A program made the position numbers and the translations under genes. DNA of 64,000 bases from Myroides odoratus DSM 2801 (GTDB lineage: Bacteria > Bacteroidota > Bacteroidia > Flavobacteriales > Flavobacteriaceae): positions 2,959,750 to 3,023,749 of the forward strand of contig NZ_CM001437.1 in the NCBI RefSeq assembly GCF_000243275.1, given 5' to 3'. This document shows, one piece after another, positions 52,617-61,556 of this stretch (within the stretch, counting starts at the first letter, position 1; the number at the start of each line of letters is the position of its first letter). Under the pieces are notes generated by a model. The model saw only the letters and a list, made by a program, of their open reading frames with translations. It did no database searches and was not told the origin of the DNA.

Positions 52617-53192
52617 TTACATTACAATTTGGTAATAATCCGAAGTAGGGAAGAGGTAGAACAATAAAAAATAAAAATCTAACGAATAGGGTAGGGTTGA
52701 TTTTAGTGTTTTTAATGCTTTGGAAATTTGATTCTCCACTGTACTTTCTGAGATTGCTAGTTTAGAGGCTATTTCTTTATAGCTTTGATGGCTGTAAAAG
52801 CGAAGATTAAAAATTTCCAAACATCGTTTAGGTAGTACTTCTTGGGCTTTGTTGTAAATTAATTGCAGCAATTGCTCCTTAAACAGACTTTCCTCTTCGT
52901 TGGTGAGTAATTCGTGTTCAGTTAAAACATGATACACAGATTCTAATTGTATGGTATTGAATGGAACTTTCTTGAGGTAATAGAGACTTTTGTTTTTTAC
53001 GGCTGTAATTAGATACGCTTTAGCATTGTCAATGGCTAAGCTGTCATAGTTGTCCCAAATTGAAATAAAAACATCCTGAACAACATCCGAAGCTAAGGTT
53101 TGATCCCTTAAAATATTATACGAATATTGATAAAGCACATCCCAATGTAAATTGTAATAGGTGGTAATCCATTTGTCTTTTGCTGTATTCAT
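52617..53192 (-). CDS. ECF sigma factor (FecI-like)
   Basis: A 191-residue RNA polymerase sigma factor. Region 2 is at about 10-75 ('QYSYNILRDQTLASDVVQDV', 'FISIWDNYDS') and region 4 at about 120-170 ('LPKRCLEIFNLRFYSHQSYK', 'EIASKLAISESTVENQISKA'). It pairs with the FecR anti-sigma factor encoded 79 nt downstream. It probably directs transcription of the SusCD operon when the ligand is present, and possibly of itself. Confidence 0.92.
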   Translation of the reverse strand: MNTAKDKWITTYYNLHWDVLYQYSYNILRDQTLASDVVQDVFISIWDNYDSLAIDNAKAYLITAVKNKSLYYLKKVPFNTIQLESVYHVLTEHELLTNEEESLFKEQLLQLIYNKAQEVLPKRCLEIFNLRFYSHQSYKEIASKLAISESTVENQISKALKTLKSTLPYSLDFYFLLFYLFPTSDYYQIVM

Positions 53193-53368
53193 ACGAACAA
53201 GTTATTTTAGGCTAAAGTAAAGCTTGTAGTCTATTCTAATATTAAGCGAATATTAAAGCACCGTTATATAAACTGAGGTACATCAAAGAAGAAAAAGAAG
53301 AAAAAAGTAGGGCGAATGGAAAGACAGTTGTAAAAAACAAGTTACCTTGCTTGTTTAAATGAAAAGGC

Positions 53369-53941
53369 ATGAAAAACCCATCTACCTATGCGGCTCCTAC
53401 TTATTTGGCCTCTGTTGTTACCTATGATACTCCACCGTATTTTCAAGAAATGATCGACATCGAATGGCGCGGACAAATCCAATCTGCTACAGGAGGGCGA
53501 ACGTTTAAACTCTATTATTGTGGTACTTATGCCGATGATATTGAGCTGTTGGTTGGTCAAGATGATTTTCCAGTTCTAGTTTATGCGGAAGATTGTGTGA
53601 CAAAAGAGCGTATTTTGCTTTTTGACTATGCGAAACACGGGTATGATGCGCTATTTTGCGATGAATATGAGGAAGAAATATTGGAGCAACGCAAGGATGA
53701 ACTACAATTGTTGCAGTTAAATGGAGAAACGGAGTTTGAAATTCTCGTTTATGCCTATCACAATATTGATTACGAGGAAGAGATGGAGGAGTTCTTGAAT
53801 GAAGAGGGCCAAATTGAATTGATTTCAGGCGATATTATTTCACCAGAAGAATTAAAAAGCAATGGATTTGATTTTTTTGGCATTGATGTGATTAATTCCG
53901 CAGGGCAACGACAAACGATTGTGGAGTTCGAATTGGCTTAA
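53369..53941 (+). CDS. hypothetical acidic protein
   Basis: A 190-residue cytoplasmic protein, unrecognised, rich in Glu/Asp with a beta-rich N-terminal part ('MIDIEWRGQIQSATGGRTFK', 'YYCGTYADDIELLVGQDDFP') and an acidic helical middle ('YDALFCDEYEEEILEQRKDE'). It has no signal peptide. It lies alone between the sigma-factor gene and ffh. Three related flavobacterial immunity-like or lysozyme-inhibitor-like folds come to mind but no motif proves it. Confidence 0.7.
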   Translation: MKNPSTYAAPTYLASVVTYDTPPYFQEMIDIEWRGQIQSATGGRTFKLYYCGTYADDIELLVGQDDFPVLVYAEDCVTKERILLFDYAKHGYDALFCDEYEEEILEQRKDELQLLQLNGETEFEILVYAYHNIDYEEEMEEFLNEEGQIELISGDIISPEELKSNGFDFFGIDVINSAGQRQTIVEFELA

Positions 53942-54050
53942 GCTCATTTTAAACCTAGGAAAACAAAGGGAATTGCAAAACAAATAGCGGGAGAGAAAAA
54001 AAGATTTGGGATATTATTTTTAAAAAAGGCTATTTTCCTGCTTTTGCTTT

Positions 54051-54081
54051 TTGTGACTTAACGAGTTATATAGTATCTTTG
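54051..54081 (+). promoter_or_regulatory. sigma-A promoter of ffh
   Basis: TTG at 54051-54053, a 20-nt spacer and TATCTTTG at 54074-54081 (exact TAnnTTTG), 28 nt upstream of the ATG. Confidence 0.7.
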
Positions 54082-54109
54082 GCGCTTCAAAGTATTAAAT
54101 AATACCGAT

Positions 54110-55447
54110 ATGTTTGATAATTTAAGCGATAAATTAGATAAAGCCTTTCATATTCTTAAGGGACATGGTAAAATTACTGAGGTAAACGTTGCAGATACCT
54201 TAAAAGAGGTGCGTAGAGCCCTTTTAGATGCCGACGTTAACTTTAAGATTGCCAAAGATTTTACGAATAAAGTAAAAGATAAAGCCTTAGGACAAGATGT
54301 ATTGACTACGCTTCAACCAGGCCAATTGATGATTAAGATTGTCAAAGACGAACTTACTCAATTAATGGGAGGTGAAGCAGCTGGAATTAATCTATCGGGT
54401 AACCCATCTGTTATTTTGATGTCTGGTTTACAAGGGTCTGGTAAAACAACCTTTTCTGGTAAATTAGCTAACTTCTTACAAACAAAAAAGAATAAAAAAC
54501 CTTTATTAGTAGCGTGTGACGTATACCGTCCTGCGGCTATTAATCAGTTGCATGTAGTTGGAGAACAATTAGGTGTTGAGGTATATTCGGAAGAAGGAAA
54601 TAATAACCCTGTTCAAATTGCTGAAAACGCAATTAAACACGCAAAAGCAAATGGATTCAACGTAGTTATTGTCGATACTGCAGGTCGTTTGGCTGTAGAT
54701 GAAGAGATGATGACAGAGATTGCTAATATTCACAAAGCAATCGCACCACATGAAACCTTGTTTGTAGTGGATTCCATGACAGGACAAGATGCCGTAAATA
54801 CAGCAAAAGCATTTAACGATCGTTTAAATTTTGATGGGGTAATCCTAACAAAGTTAGACGGGGATACACGAGGTGGAGCTGCCATTTCAATTAAGTCAGT
54901 AGTAAACAAACCAATTAAATTTATTGGTACAGGTGAGAAAATGGACGCAATCGACGTTTTCTACCCAGAGCGTATGGCTGACCGTATTTTGGGAATGGGA
55001 GACGTTATTTCCTTAGTTGAACGTGCACAAGCACAATACGACGAAGAGGAAGCGCGTAAAATCCAAAAGAAAATTGCGAAAAACGAATTCGGATTTGACG
55101 ATTTCTTGACGCAAATTCAACAAGTGAAAAAAATGGGTAGCATGAAAGACTTAGTCGGGATGTTACCAGGCGTTGGAAAAGCATTGAAAGATGTAGAAAT
55201 TGAAGACGACGCGTTTAAACACATCGAAGCGATTATCCACTCGATGACACCAAAAGAAAGAGCGACTCCTTCGGTTCTTGATGCAAAGCGAAAACAACGT
55301 ATCGCTAAAGGGTCAGGGACGGATATTCAACAAGTAAATCAATTGTTGAAACAGTTCGATCAAATGAGCAAAATGATGAAGATGATGCAAGGAGCAAAAG
55401 GAAAGAATTTGATGCGAATGATGGGACAAATGAAAGGAATGCAATAA
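54110..55447 (+). CDS. ffh: signal recognition particle protein Ffh
   Basis: A 445-residue GTPase that binds signal peptides on the ribosome and carries them to FtsY. Domains: N domain (1-90), G domain (about 100-295) with G1 'GLQGSGKTTFSGKLA', 'DTAGRLAVDEEMMTEI', and 'TKLDGDTRGGAAISIK', and the Met-rich M domain (about 300-445, 'KKMGSMKDLVGMLPGVGKAL', 'MSKMMKMMQGAKGKNLMRMM'). Full length for the family. The SRP RNA is not in view. It has its own promoter and terminator. Confidence 0.97.
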   Translation: MFDNLSDKLDKAFHILKGHGKITEVNVADTLKEVRRALLDADVNFKIAKDFTNKVKDKALGQDVLTTLQPGQLMIKIVKDELTQLMGGEAAGINLSGNPSVILMSGLQGSGKTTFSGKLANFLQTKKNKKPLLVACDVYRPAAINQLHVVGEQLGVEVYSEEGNNNPVQIAENAIKHAKANGFNVVIVDTAGRLAVDEEMMTEIANIHKAIAPHETLFVVDSMTGQDAVNTAKAFNDRLNFDGVILTKLDGDTRGGAAISIKSVVNKPIKFIGTGEKMDAIDVFYPERMADRILGMGDVISLVERAQAQYDEEEARKIQKKIAKNEFGFDDFLTQIQQVKKMGSMKDLVGMLPGVGKALKDVEIEDDAFKHIEAIIHSMTPKERATPSVLDAKRKQRIAKGSGTDIQQVNQLLKQFDQMSKMMKMMQGAKGKNLMRMMGQMKGMQ

Positions 55448-55453
55448 GAATAC

Positions 55454-55500
55454 AAAGAAGGTTTAAGGTTCAAAATGAAGTTTAAACCTTCTTTATTTTA
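55454..55500 (+). terminator. terminator of ffh
   Basis: A perfect 13-bp stem (AAAGAAGGTTTAA, 55454-55466; complement 55482-55494) is followed by a T-rich run. A longer in-frame start for folD (55475) would lie inside this hairpin, which supports the ATG at 55532. Confidence 0.75.
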
Positions 55501-55531
55501 CATACAACAACACACTAATTATTACGATTTA

Positions 55532-56419
55532 ATGCAACTACTAGACGGAAAAAAGGTATCGGAAGATATCAAAAATGAAATTGCTGCTGAGGTTCAACAA
55601 ATGAAAGCTCGCGGTGAAAAGGTTCCCCATTTGGCAGCAGTGCTTGTGGGAAGCAATGGCGCAAGTTTAACTTACGTTGGAAGTAAGGTAAAATCATGTG
55701 AACAAATTGGATTTGAATCTACTTTAGTCGCTTTACCTGAAGAAACAACTGAAGTAGAATTATTGGCAAAAATTAAAGAATTGAACGAAAATCCAGCAAT
55801 TGATGGATATATTGTACAATTGCCTTTACCGAAACACATAGACGAACAAAAAATCTTGATGGCTGTAGATGCAGACAAAGACGTGGATGGATTCCATCCA
55901 ACAAACTTTGGAAAAATGGCTTTAGAAATGGAAACGTTCTTACCCGCTACGCCTTACGGAATTATGGAATTATTAGAGCGTTACAAAGTAGAAACAGCAG
56001 GTAAAAATGTAGTGGTAATTGGCCGTTCTCACATTGTAGGTCGTCCAATGAGTATTTTGTTGAGTAGAAAAGGATACCCTGGAGACGCAACAGTAACCCT
56101 GACACATAGCCGTACAAAAGATATTGCTGCTATTACAAGAGAAGCAGATATCATCATCTCTGCCTTAGGAGTACCGTACTTCTTAAAAGCAGATATGGTA
56201 AAAGATGGAGTAACTGTAGTAGACGTGGGAATTACACGTGTTCCAGATGCAAATGCCCCAAGAGGATATGTAATCGCTGGAGACGTTGATTTTGATGAAG
56301 TAAGCAAAAAAGCAGCATTCATTACCCCAGTACCGGGTGGAGTAGGTCCGATGACCATCGCAATGTTACTAAAAAATACACTTTTAGCTCGTTCAAGAAG
56401 AGCAAAAAAAGGAGAATAA
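55532..56419 (+). CDS. folD: methylenetetrahydrofolate dehydrogenase/cyclohydrolase
   Basis: A 295-residue bifunctional enzyme that interconverts 5,10-methylene-, methenyl- and 10-formyl-tetrahydrofolate with NADP. Seen: '[18 protein letters not shown]' with the catalytic Lys, '[13 protein letters not shown]' and '[12 protein letters not shown]', the dinucleotide-binding '[18 protein letters not shown]', and the ending '[18 protein letters not shown]'. The length is normal. The start at 55532 ([14 protein letters not shown]) was chosen over 55475, which lies in the ffh terminator. Confidence 0.97.
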   Translation: MQLLDGKKVSEDIKNEIAAEVQQMKARGEKVPHLAAVLVGSNGASLTYVGSKVKSCEQIGFESTLVALPEETTEVELLAKIKELNENPAIDGYIVQLPLPKHIDEQKILMAVDADKDVDGFHPTNFGKMALEMETFLPATPYGIMELLERYKVETAGKNVVVIGRSHIVGRPMSILLSRKGYPGDATVTLTHSRTKDIAAITREADIIISALGVPYFLKADMVKDGVTVVDVGITRVPDANAPRGYVIAGDVDFDEVSKKAAFITPVPGGVGPMTIAMLLKNTLLARSRRAKKGE

Positions 56420-56441
56420 TATATTCGATAATAAGAATTAG

Positions 56442-56473
56442 AAAGGGCTATCCAACAGGATGGCCTTTTTTTA
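56442..56473 (+). terminator. terminator of folD
   Basis: An imperfect stem (AAAGGGCTATCC, loop AACA, GGATGGCCTTT) followed by seven T residues. Confidence 0.7.
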
Positions 56474-56557
56474 TACGGTATAAAATTGAAGACTGCTCTA
56501 ATATTAATCCAATAGAATCCGCAAGAACTTCATCCATATCGACTGCTAATACTGGTT

Positions 56558-57226
56558 TCATGGTTCTAGTAATGTTTTAATTTGTTCTAGTAATCCCTCA
56601 ACCTCCTCAATAGGAAAATCTCCTCTCTTTCCATACGTTATAAATCGAAGATATTCGCTCCAAACGAGCGCTCTTCCTTTTTCTGTTTCAAACCAGTCAA
56701 ATTGAGTGATCTCCTGATCACGAAGATTCACAGGAATTGGAATTGGAAAGTTGGAAAAGCTATTGGTTGTGCATACCTTTTTTAAGGTTAAATATGATCG
56801 CTTAGAAGCATAACTATGTGAAAAGAAGGCGATATTTTGTATGCTTGATAAGTCAACGAGTTCATTGGCATAAATTACATTTTCAAGTGTGTTGCGCGAT
56901 TTGTTTTCAACAATAAAATTTACTTGCGGAAATTCACTTTTGGCTATGTGACGAAGGAGGAGCTCTGATTCCGAAACAGGTTCATAATAGGATTCCTTAT
57001 AATTTGCTATGCCTCCAGTTAAGAGTACAGTATTGAAAGAATAAGTTCTTAAGAAGTTGTTTATCTTTTCTCCTATCGCTTGATGTAAAATGTTAGATCC
57101 AAAAACAAATAATAAATCGGCGGATTTCATTGAACTGTTGAAAAAACAAAGGTTGGTTAATAGGTGAATTAATTCCGTAGTTAGCTTCGGTGGAGTCGGT
57201 TGTTTTAAAATTTCTCTTGCATTCAT
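56558..57226 (-). CDS. YdcF/DUF218-family protein
   Basis: A 222-residue protein with the DUF218 pattern: 'ADLLFVFGSNILHQAIGEKI', 'TVLLTGGIANYKESYYEPVS', 'NFIVENKSRNTLENVIYANE' and 'NIAFFSHSYASKRSYLTLKK'. The E-x-x-S-x-N-T-x-E-N segment is the family's conserved core. YdcF-type proteins bind nucleotides such as SAM; here no membrane helix is seen, unlike the ElyC/SanA branch. Function not established. A 267-nt AT-rich gap without a gene lies upstream. Confidence 0.85.
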   Translation of the reverse strand: MNAREILKQPTPPKLTTELIHLLTNLCFFNSSMKSADLLFVFGSNILHQAIGEKINNFLRTYSFNTVLLTGGIANYKESYYEPVSESELLLRHIAKSEFPQVNFIVENKSRNTLENVIYANELVDLSSIQNIAFFSHSYASKRSYLTLKKVCTTNSFSNFPIPIPVNLRDQEITQFDWFETEKGRALVWSEYLRFITYGKRGDFPIEEVEGLLEQIKTLLEP

Positions 57227-57476
57227 TTTTATTTAGGTTTTATTAAATTTAATTCATTTCTATTATTTAAAATGATGATTAATTTTTTTTATTATAATTT
57301 TAACTCATAAAATTAACATTTTAAATATTATTATCTGTTTGATTAAAAAGAGACATAATTTGGTTTTGTATAAAGACATTTAATTTGAAATCAAAGTAGG
57401 AGAATAAACGTTAGAAGTGATAAGATAATCTGTCCTTTCGTTTTAGAATATTAGCTATTCGAGTTGTATCTTTATG

Positions 57477-57484
57477 TTTTTAAT
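57477..57484 (+). promoter_or_regulatory. variant -7 box of the VOC gene
   Basis: TATCTTTA, 7 of 8 to the consensus, lies 9 nt upstream of the ATG at 57494. Confidence 0.35.
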
Positions 57485-57493
57485 TGAAAGAAG

Positions 57494-57943
57494 ATGAGAA
57501 GTGAGCAAATCAAATGGGCGACTTTAGTCCCAGAACTAGTGGTTTCCGATCTAGAAGAAAGCTTGAAATTTTGGTGTGATTACCTCGGATTTTCTATTTT
57601 ATACCAGCGCAAAGAAGATTTATTTGCTTATTTGAAATTAGGCGATGCTCAACTAATGCTGGAACAAGAAGATCCTACAGATCAAAGTTGGCAAACCGGC
57701 GCGATGGAAAAACCATTCGGTAGAGGGATTAATTTCCAAATAGAAGTAGAGGCAATAGCTCCTATTTTAGCTCGATTAGAACAAGCAAATTACTCCGTAT
57801 TTATTCCAGTAGAAGAACGTTGGTATAGAGCCGATGCTGTTGAATTTGGACAGAAACAATTTCTCGTACAAGATCCTGATGGATATTTAGTGCGTTTGAT
57901 TGAAGATCTAGGAGAACGAAAGTGGTGTGAATCACAGGCTTAG
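57494..57943 (+). CDS. VOC-family (bleomycin-resistance-like) protein
   Basis: A 149-residue cytoplasmic protein of the vicinal-oxygen-chelate fold: 'LVPELVVSDLEESLKFWCDY', 'LGFSILYQRKEDLFAYLKLG' in the first half and 'AVEFGQKQFLVQDPDGYLVR' in the second. Such proteins bind bleomycin-type drugs or are glyoxalase-like enzymes. The 'FLVQDPDGYLVRL' end is the common second-half motif; the pattern of metal residues is that of a binding protein rather than a clear enzyme. Confidence 0.88.
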   Translation: MRSEQIKWATLVPELVVSDLEESLKFWCDYLGFSILYQRKEDLFAYLKLGDAQLMLEQEDPTDQSWQTGAMEKPFGRGINFQIEVEAIAPILARLEQANYSVFIPVEERWYRADAVEFGQKQFLVQDPDGYLVRLIEDLGERKWCESQA

Positions 57944-57961
57944 TTTTCCCTATATGATCAT

Positions 57962-57992
57962 GCAAACCTCACAAATTTCACAAACCTCACAA
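57962..57992 (+). repeat. short CACAAACCTCACAA repeat
   Basis: AAACCTCACAAATTTCACAAACCTCACAA-type sequence (three related copies) in the gap between the VOC and MBL genes. The same words fill the 20.6-21.5 kb array and the 42.4 kb gap. Confidence 0.5.
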
Positions 57993-58001
57993 TAATAGAA
58001 A

Positions 58002-58727
58002 ATGCAAATACTAAATTTTACAATCGAACAAGAAGTCGCTGGACAAATTATTTCGCTAGGTCCGACTGTCATCAAAACAGCAAATGAAATCTTGTTAGTG
58101 GATTGTGGTTATGAAGAAACATTCGACCAATTTCAAGTAGAATTGGCAAGATTAGGTATACTAGTAGCTGCCATTACCAAAATAATAATTAGCCACGATG
58201 ATATAGATCATTTGGGAGCATTGCCATTATTCGTAGCAGAAAATCCTGATATTCAGGTGTATTGCAGTACAATCGAAAAAAGTGCAGTGACGGGAGAAAC
58301 AAAATCGGAGCGTTTGGAACAAGCTGAAGCTTCGTTGCAACAGTTGCCCGTAGAATATCGTTCTTGGGCGGAAAACTTTATCAACCGTCTAAATAACATC
58401 AAACGCATACCTGTAGATCATACGCTAGAAGAAGGGGATTATGTGGTGGAGGAGGTTGAAGTGATTCACACACCTGGACATACCAAAGGTCATATTTCAT
58501 TATTTGATCATAAGACAAAGACGTTAATAGCCAATGATGCTTTGGTCATTGAAGAAGATAGACTGAATATTGCCAATCCACAGTTTACGTTGGATATGCG
58601 ACAGGCCGTTGCCTCCGTAAAGAGGATAAAACAATTACAGCCATCTAAAATTATCTGTTATCACGGAGGGATTTTGGAAGAAGGAATCCAAGAGCAATTG
58701 GAAGCAGTAATTCAATACTACCAATAA
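58002..58727 (+). CDS. MBL-fold metallo-hydrolase
   Basis: A 241-residue hydrolase. The metal motif is 'IIISHDDIDHLGALPLF' (HxDxDH form, as in YflN-type members, in place of HxHxDH), followed by 'VIHTPGHTKGHISLFDHKTK', 'IANDALVIEED' and 'IICYHGGILEEG', which supply the remaining metal ligands. It may act as a lactonase-like or thioester-type hydrolase, but the substrate is unknown. No signal peptide. Confidence 0.88.
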   Translation: MQILNFTIEQEVAGQIISLGPTVIKTANEILLVDCGYEETFDQFQVELARLGILVAAITKIIISHDDIDHLGALPLFVAENPDIQVYCSTIEKSAVTGETKSERLEQAEASLQQLPVEYRSWAENFINRLNNIKRIPVDHTLEEGDYVVEEVEVIHTPGHTKGHISLFDHKTKTLIANDALVIEEDRLNIANPQFTLDMRQAVASVKRIKQLQPSKIICYHGGILEEGIQEQLEAVIQYYQ

Positions 58728-58813
58728 ATAGGGAGCTACATGGTATCTTTTGTGATATGTTTCTGACTGATAAACGGATAGGAGTAAAAAAACAAACACA
58801 TCAAAAGATTATT

Positions 58814-58829
58814 TGTAACATTTGTTACA
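58814..58829. promoter_or_regulatory. Crp/Fnr-type operator of the SQR-like gene
   Basis: TGTAAC-ATTT-GTTACA is a perfect inverted repeat with a 4-nt spacer. It resembles the GTAAC-N4-GTTAC site that I recall for HcpR-type regulators. Its centre (58821.5) lies 29.5 nt before the -7-like box TATTTTGG (58851-58858), a class II activator position. Confidence 0.65.
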
Positions 58830-58882
58830 CCTTATTCCGATAGTAATGTCTATTTTGGAGTGTCAAACCAAAAACGAACAAC

Positions 58883-60142
58883 ATGAAAACGCATTATCAA
58901 ATCCTCATTATAGGAGCTGGGACAGCTGGTATTATGACTGCTGCTCAGTTGAAAAAGAAAGATTCAAGTTTAGACATTGCACTTGTTGATCCTGCAACTG
59001 ATCATTATTATCAACCAGCTTGGACGTTGGTTGGAGCAGGTGCTTATGACAAGAAAAAAACAATAAAACCAATGGCTTCTTTGATTCCTCCAGGAGTAAC
59101 GTGGATCAAAGAAGCTGTTACGGGATTCGATGCAGAACACCATGCCATAACAACAACGCAAACGGGAACATTAACCTATGAATATCTGGTTGTATGCCCT
59201 GGTTTGGTGAATGATTATTCATTGATTGAAGGCCTAGCAGAAGCAGTAGAACAAGGAGTAGTGTGTAGTAATTATATTGATCCCGAGTATACGTGGAAAC
59301 AGCTCCAAGCCTTTCAAGGCGGAACCGCTATTTTTACACAACCGAGTACGCCGATTAAATGTGGAGGTGCTCCCCAGAAAATCATGTATTTAGCATGTGA
59401 TTACTTCAAAAAGAAAGGGATTCATACCAAGACAAAAGTGTATTTTCCCATGCCAGGAAGTGTGATTTTTGGCGTAAAGAAAATAGCCGATACCTTATTG
59501 AAAGTGGTTGAGCGTTATCAGATTGATTTTATGCCATTGCATAATCCAATTCGAATTGATGCGGCTGCAAAAATTGCTTATTTCAAACCAACAAATGCAC
59601 AAGATAATCATTGCTTTTTGACCTCTGATGATCAACAAACCCAAGTATTAGCAGATGGGGTAGTAGCCATGCCTTTTGACTTCTTGCATTTGGCACCGCC
59701 TCAAACAGCGCCTAAATTTGTTCAAACCTCCAATTTAGTCAATGCAGCAGGTTGGTTGGATGTGAATCATCATAGTTTACAGCATAATAAGTATAAGCAT
59801 ATTTTTGGTTTAGGCGATGTGGCTGGATTGCCAACGGCGAAAACAGGAGCTGCCATTCGCAAGCAAGTTCCTGTTGTAGTAGACAATCTTATGCGTTTAC
59901 TACAAAATCAAGAAGCAAGTAATACCGACTACAACGGATATTCTTCTTGTCCACTGGTAACAGGCTATGGAAAAATGGTTTTGGCTGAATTTAATTATAA
60001 AAATGAATTTATTCCTGATCCTAAATTGAAGCAAATGTTGGTGTTTTCTAGTCACAAAGAACATTGGCGCTTGTGGATGCTAAAAAAACATCTCTTGCCT
60101 TATCTGTATTGGTCAAAAATGATGAAAGGCGAGCAAGTATAA
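58883..60142 (+). CDS. sulfide:quinone oxidoreductase-like flavoprotein
   Basis: A 419-residue FAD-dependent oxidoreductase. Seen: the FAD-binding 'ILIIGAGTAGIMTAAQLKKK' at the N-terminus, 'VDPATDHYYQPAWTLVGAGA' (typical of type II-like SQR), 'PIKCGGAPQKIMYLACDYFK' with a Cys, 'HIFGLGDVAGLPTAKTGAAI' (second FAD motif), and a C-terminal amphipathic part ('LRLWMLKKHLLPYLYWSKM' region) for membrane binding. It should oxidise sulfide or a related sulfur compound and reduce quinone. An operator palindrome in the promoter suggests Crp/Fnr-type control. Confidence 0.88.
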   Translation: MKTHYQILIIGAGTAGIMTAAQLKKKDSSLDIALVDPATDHYYQPAWTLVGAGAYDKKKTIKPMASLIPPGVTWIKEAVTGFDAEHHAITTTQTGTLTYEYLVVCPGLVNDYSLIEGLAEAVEQGVVCSNYIDPEYTWKQLQAFQGGTAIFTQPSTPIKCGGAPQKIMYLACDYFKKKGIHTKTKVYFPMPGSVIFGVKKIADTLLKVVERYQIDFMPLHNPIRIDAAAKIAYFKPTNAQDNHCFLTSDDQQTQVLADGVVAMPFDFLHLAPPQTAPKFVQTSNLVNAAGWLDVNHHSLQHNKYKHIFGLGDVAGLPTAKTGAAIRKQVPVVVDNLMRLLQNQEASNTDYNGYSSCPLVTGYGKMVLAEFNYKNEFIPDPKLKQMLVFSSHKEHWRLWMLKKHLLPYLYWSKMMKGEQV

Positions 60143-60147
60143 CATAT

Positions 60148-60181
60148 ACGAGAGTTTCTAAAATAGGAACTCTCGTTTTTT
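60148..60181 (+). terminator. terminator of the SQR-like gene
   Basis: ACGAGAGTTTCTA pairs with TAGGAACTCTCGT (one G-U), followed by a T run. Confidence 0.85.
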
Positions 60182-60229
60182 TATGGAATATCCACAATTG
60201 TAGGGATAAAAAGAAATGAGAATTCGAAG

Positions 60230-60237
60230 TATCTTTA
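60230..60237 (+). promoter_or_regulatory. variant -7 box
   Basis: TATCTTTA, 7 of 8 to TAnnTTTG, 18 nt upstream of the ATG at 60256. Confidence 0.35.
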
Positions 60238-60255
60238 AGCCATAAAAAAAGTAAG

Positions 60256-61533
60256 ATGAAATCAGAAGAAAATAATACAACAGCCCTTCAACAAGAATGG
60301 TTTACAAAAGGAGAACGCTATGCCAAAGCGATCAATGAAATGGTTGCTTTCGGTAAAGAGCACGGTTGGGAAAATTGGAAAGGAGAAGAGCCAGAAGACA
60401 AACGAGATCATTTAAGTTCAGCGGTAGTTGAATTGCTGAAACAAGCAAATATGGAAGGAAGTGTTGATGCTTTTAGAACTTCGTTTCCACCAGCTTATCC
60501 TCCTTTAATCCCTTTCTTGGAAGAGAAGTCTCAATATATTGGCGATATGGTTGTTATCGATACTGATATGGTTGCATTCCTAGCAGGAACTTCGTATGAG
60601 CCTCGTACAGCCTATTTGGTAACAGGAACTACTGTTAGCTTGTTAGATGATACCATCAAAGGATTGGGAAAATCAATGCGCAACAACGTATTTGCGATTG
60701 CTTATGCAGATAAAATTATCACGCATCAAGGGTGGAATGGTCCAGTGATTGCTACAGTTGAACTAGGAGAGCTAGCTACTGTAGGAATCTCAAAATTGAT
60801 TCCTTTCAATGATGGAAAACGCATTTTATTTGTTTCATCAGAAGGAGTTTACCTTTTAGAGGAGCAGAACAAACAATTGATTCATCCTGTATTGACAGAA
60901 GAAGAAAAACAAGAGGCTGCAGCAGAAGGATATGATTTCTATATTGATATGGAAAATGCAGCGTTATCACAGGATAATACCTATATTGTTGTAGGAGATC
61001 AAGATCGAGATCACCGTATTTTACATGTAGATGGAAAAGAAGTAGGAAGTGTAGGACCACAGTCGTCTTATCCTCATTTTTGTTTATTTTCGAAAGATGA
61101 TCAACAGTTAATTACTAATTCTTGTCACTTCTACAATGGAGTAACCATTGGAGTAGATGCAACGAAATTAGAAGGCATGGAAGTAGAAGCGTATGAAGAA
61201 AGTGATGACTTTATTTATATGGATGAAGGAATGCGCGTATACCAAGGGGTTGCTATGCAGGACTACTACGTTTTAGGAGATGCTTATGGTTACATTCGCT
61301 TGATTAATAAAGCAGGAGAAGATGTAGGACAGTTTTTTGTCGGTGGAACTATTAGTGGAATTGCAGTGTCTGATGATGAAAAAGTACTTTGGGTAGGAAC
61401 GTATTCAGGGGCTTTACACAAATTAGAAGTAGGAAAAGATATCCGCGATACCCATACGATTGGAACGAGCCAGTTGTATGAACAGTTCCGTCTGTTGATA
61501 TGGAAAGAAGAACCACAAGTGTGGAGATGGTAA
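60256..61533 (+). CDS. hypothetical beta-propeller-like protein
   Basis: A 425-residue cytoplasmic protein without signal peptide, unrecognised. A helical N-terminal part (1-90, 'ERYAKAINEMVAFGKEHGWE') is followed by repeated strand pairs such as 'TAYLVTGTTVSLLDDTIKGL', 'KRILFVSSEGVYLLEEQNKQ' and 'EKVLWVGTYSGALHKLEVGK', with spacing like a WD-type propeller. It is followed by the Crp/Fnr regulator gene after 23 nt, so the two may be co-transcribed. Function unknown. Confidence 0.75.
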   Translation: MKSEENNTTALQQEWFTKGERYAKAINEMVAFGKEHGWENWKGEEPEDKRDHLSSAVVELLKQANMEGSVDAFRTSFPPAYPPLIPFLEEKSQYIGDMVVIDTDMVAFLAGTSYEPRTAYLVTGTTVSLLDDTIKGLGKSMRNNVFAIAYADKIITHQGWNGPVIATVELGELATVGISKLIPFNDGKRILFVSSEGVYLLEEQNKQLIHPVLTEEEKQEAAAEGYDFYIDMENAALSQDNTYIVVGDQDRDHRILHVDGKEVGSVGPQSSYPHFCLFSKDDQQLITNSCHFYNGVTIGVDATKLEGMEVEAYEESDDFIYMDEGMRVYQGVAMQDYYVLGDAYGYIRLINKAGEDVGQFFVGGTISGIAVSDDEKVLWVGTYSGALHKLEVGKDIRDTHTIGTSQLYEQFRLLIWKEEPQVWRW

Positions 61534-61556
61534 TATAAAAAAGAAAAAGAAAGAAT

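Noticed and set aside
55475-55531. Longer N-terminus of FolD
   Set aside because: It lies in the ffh terminator hairpin, and family members start at the MQLLDGK-type sequence.
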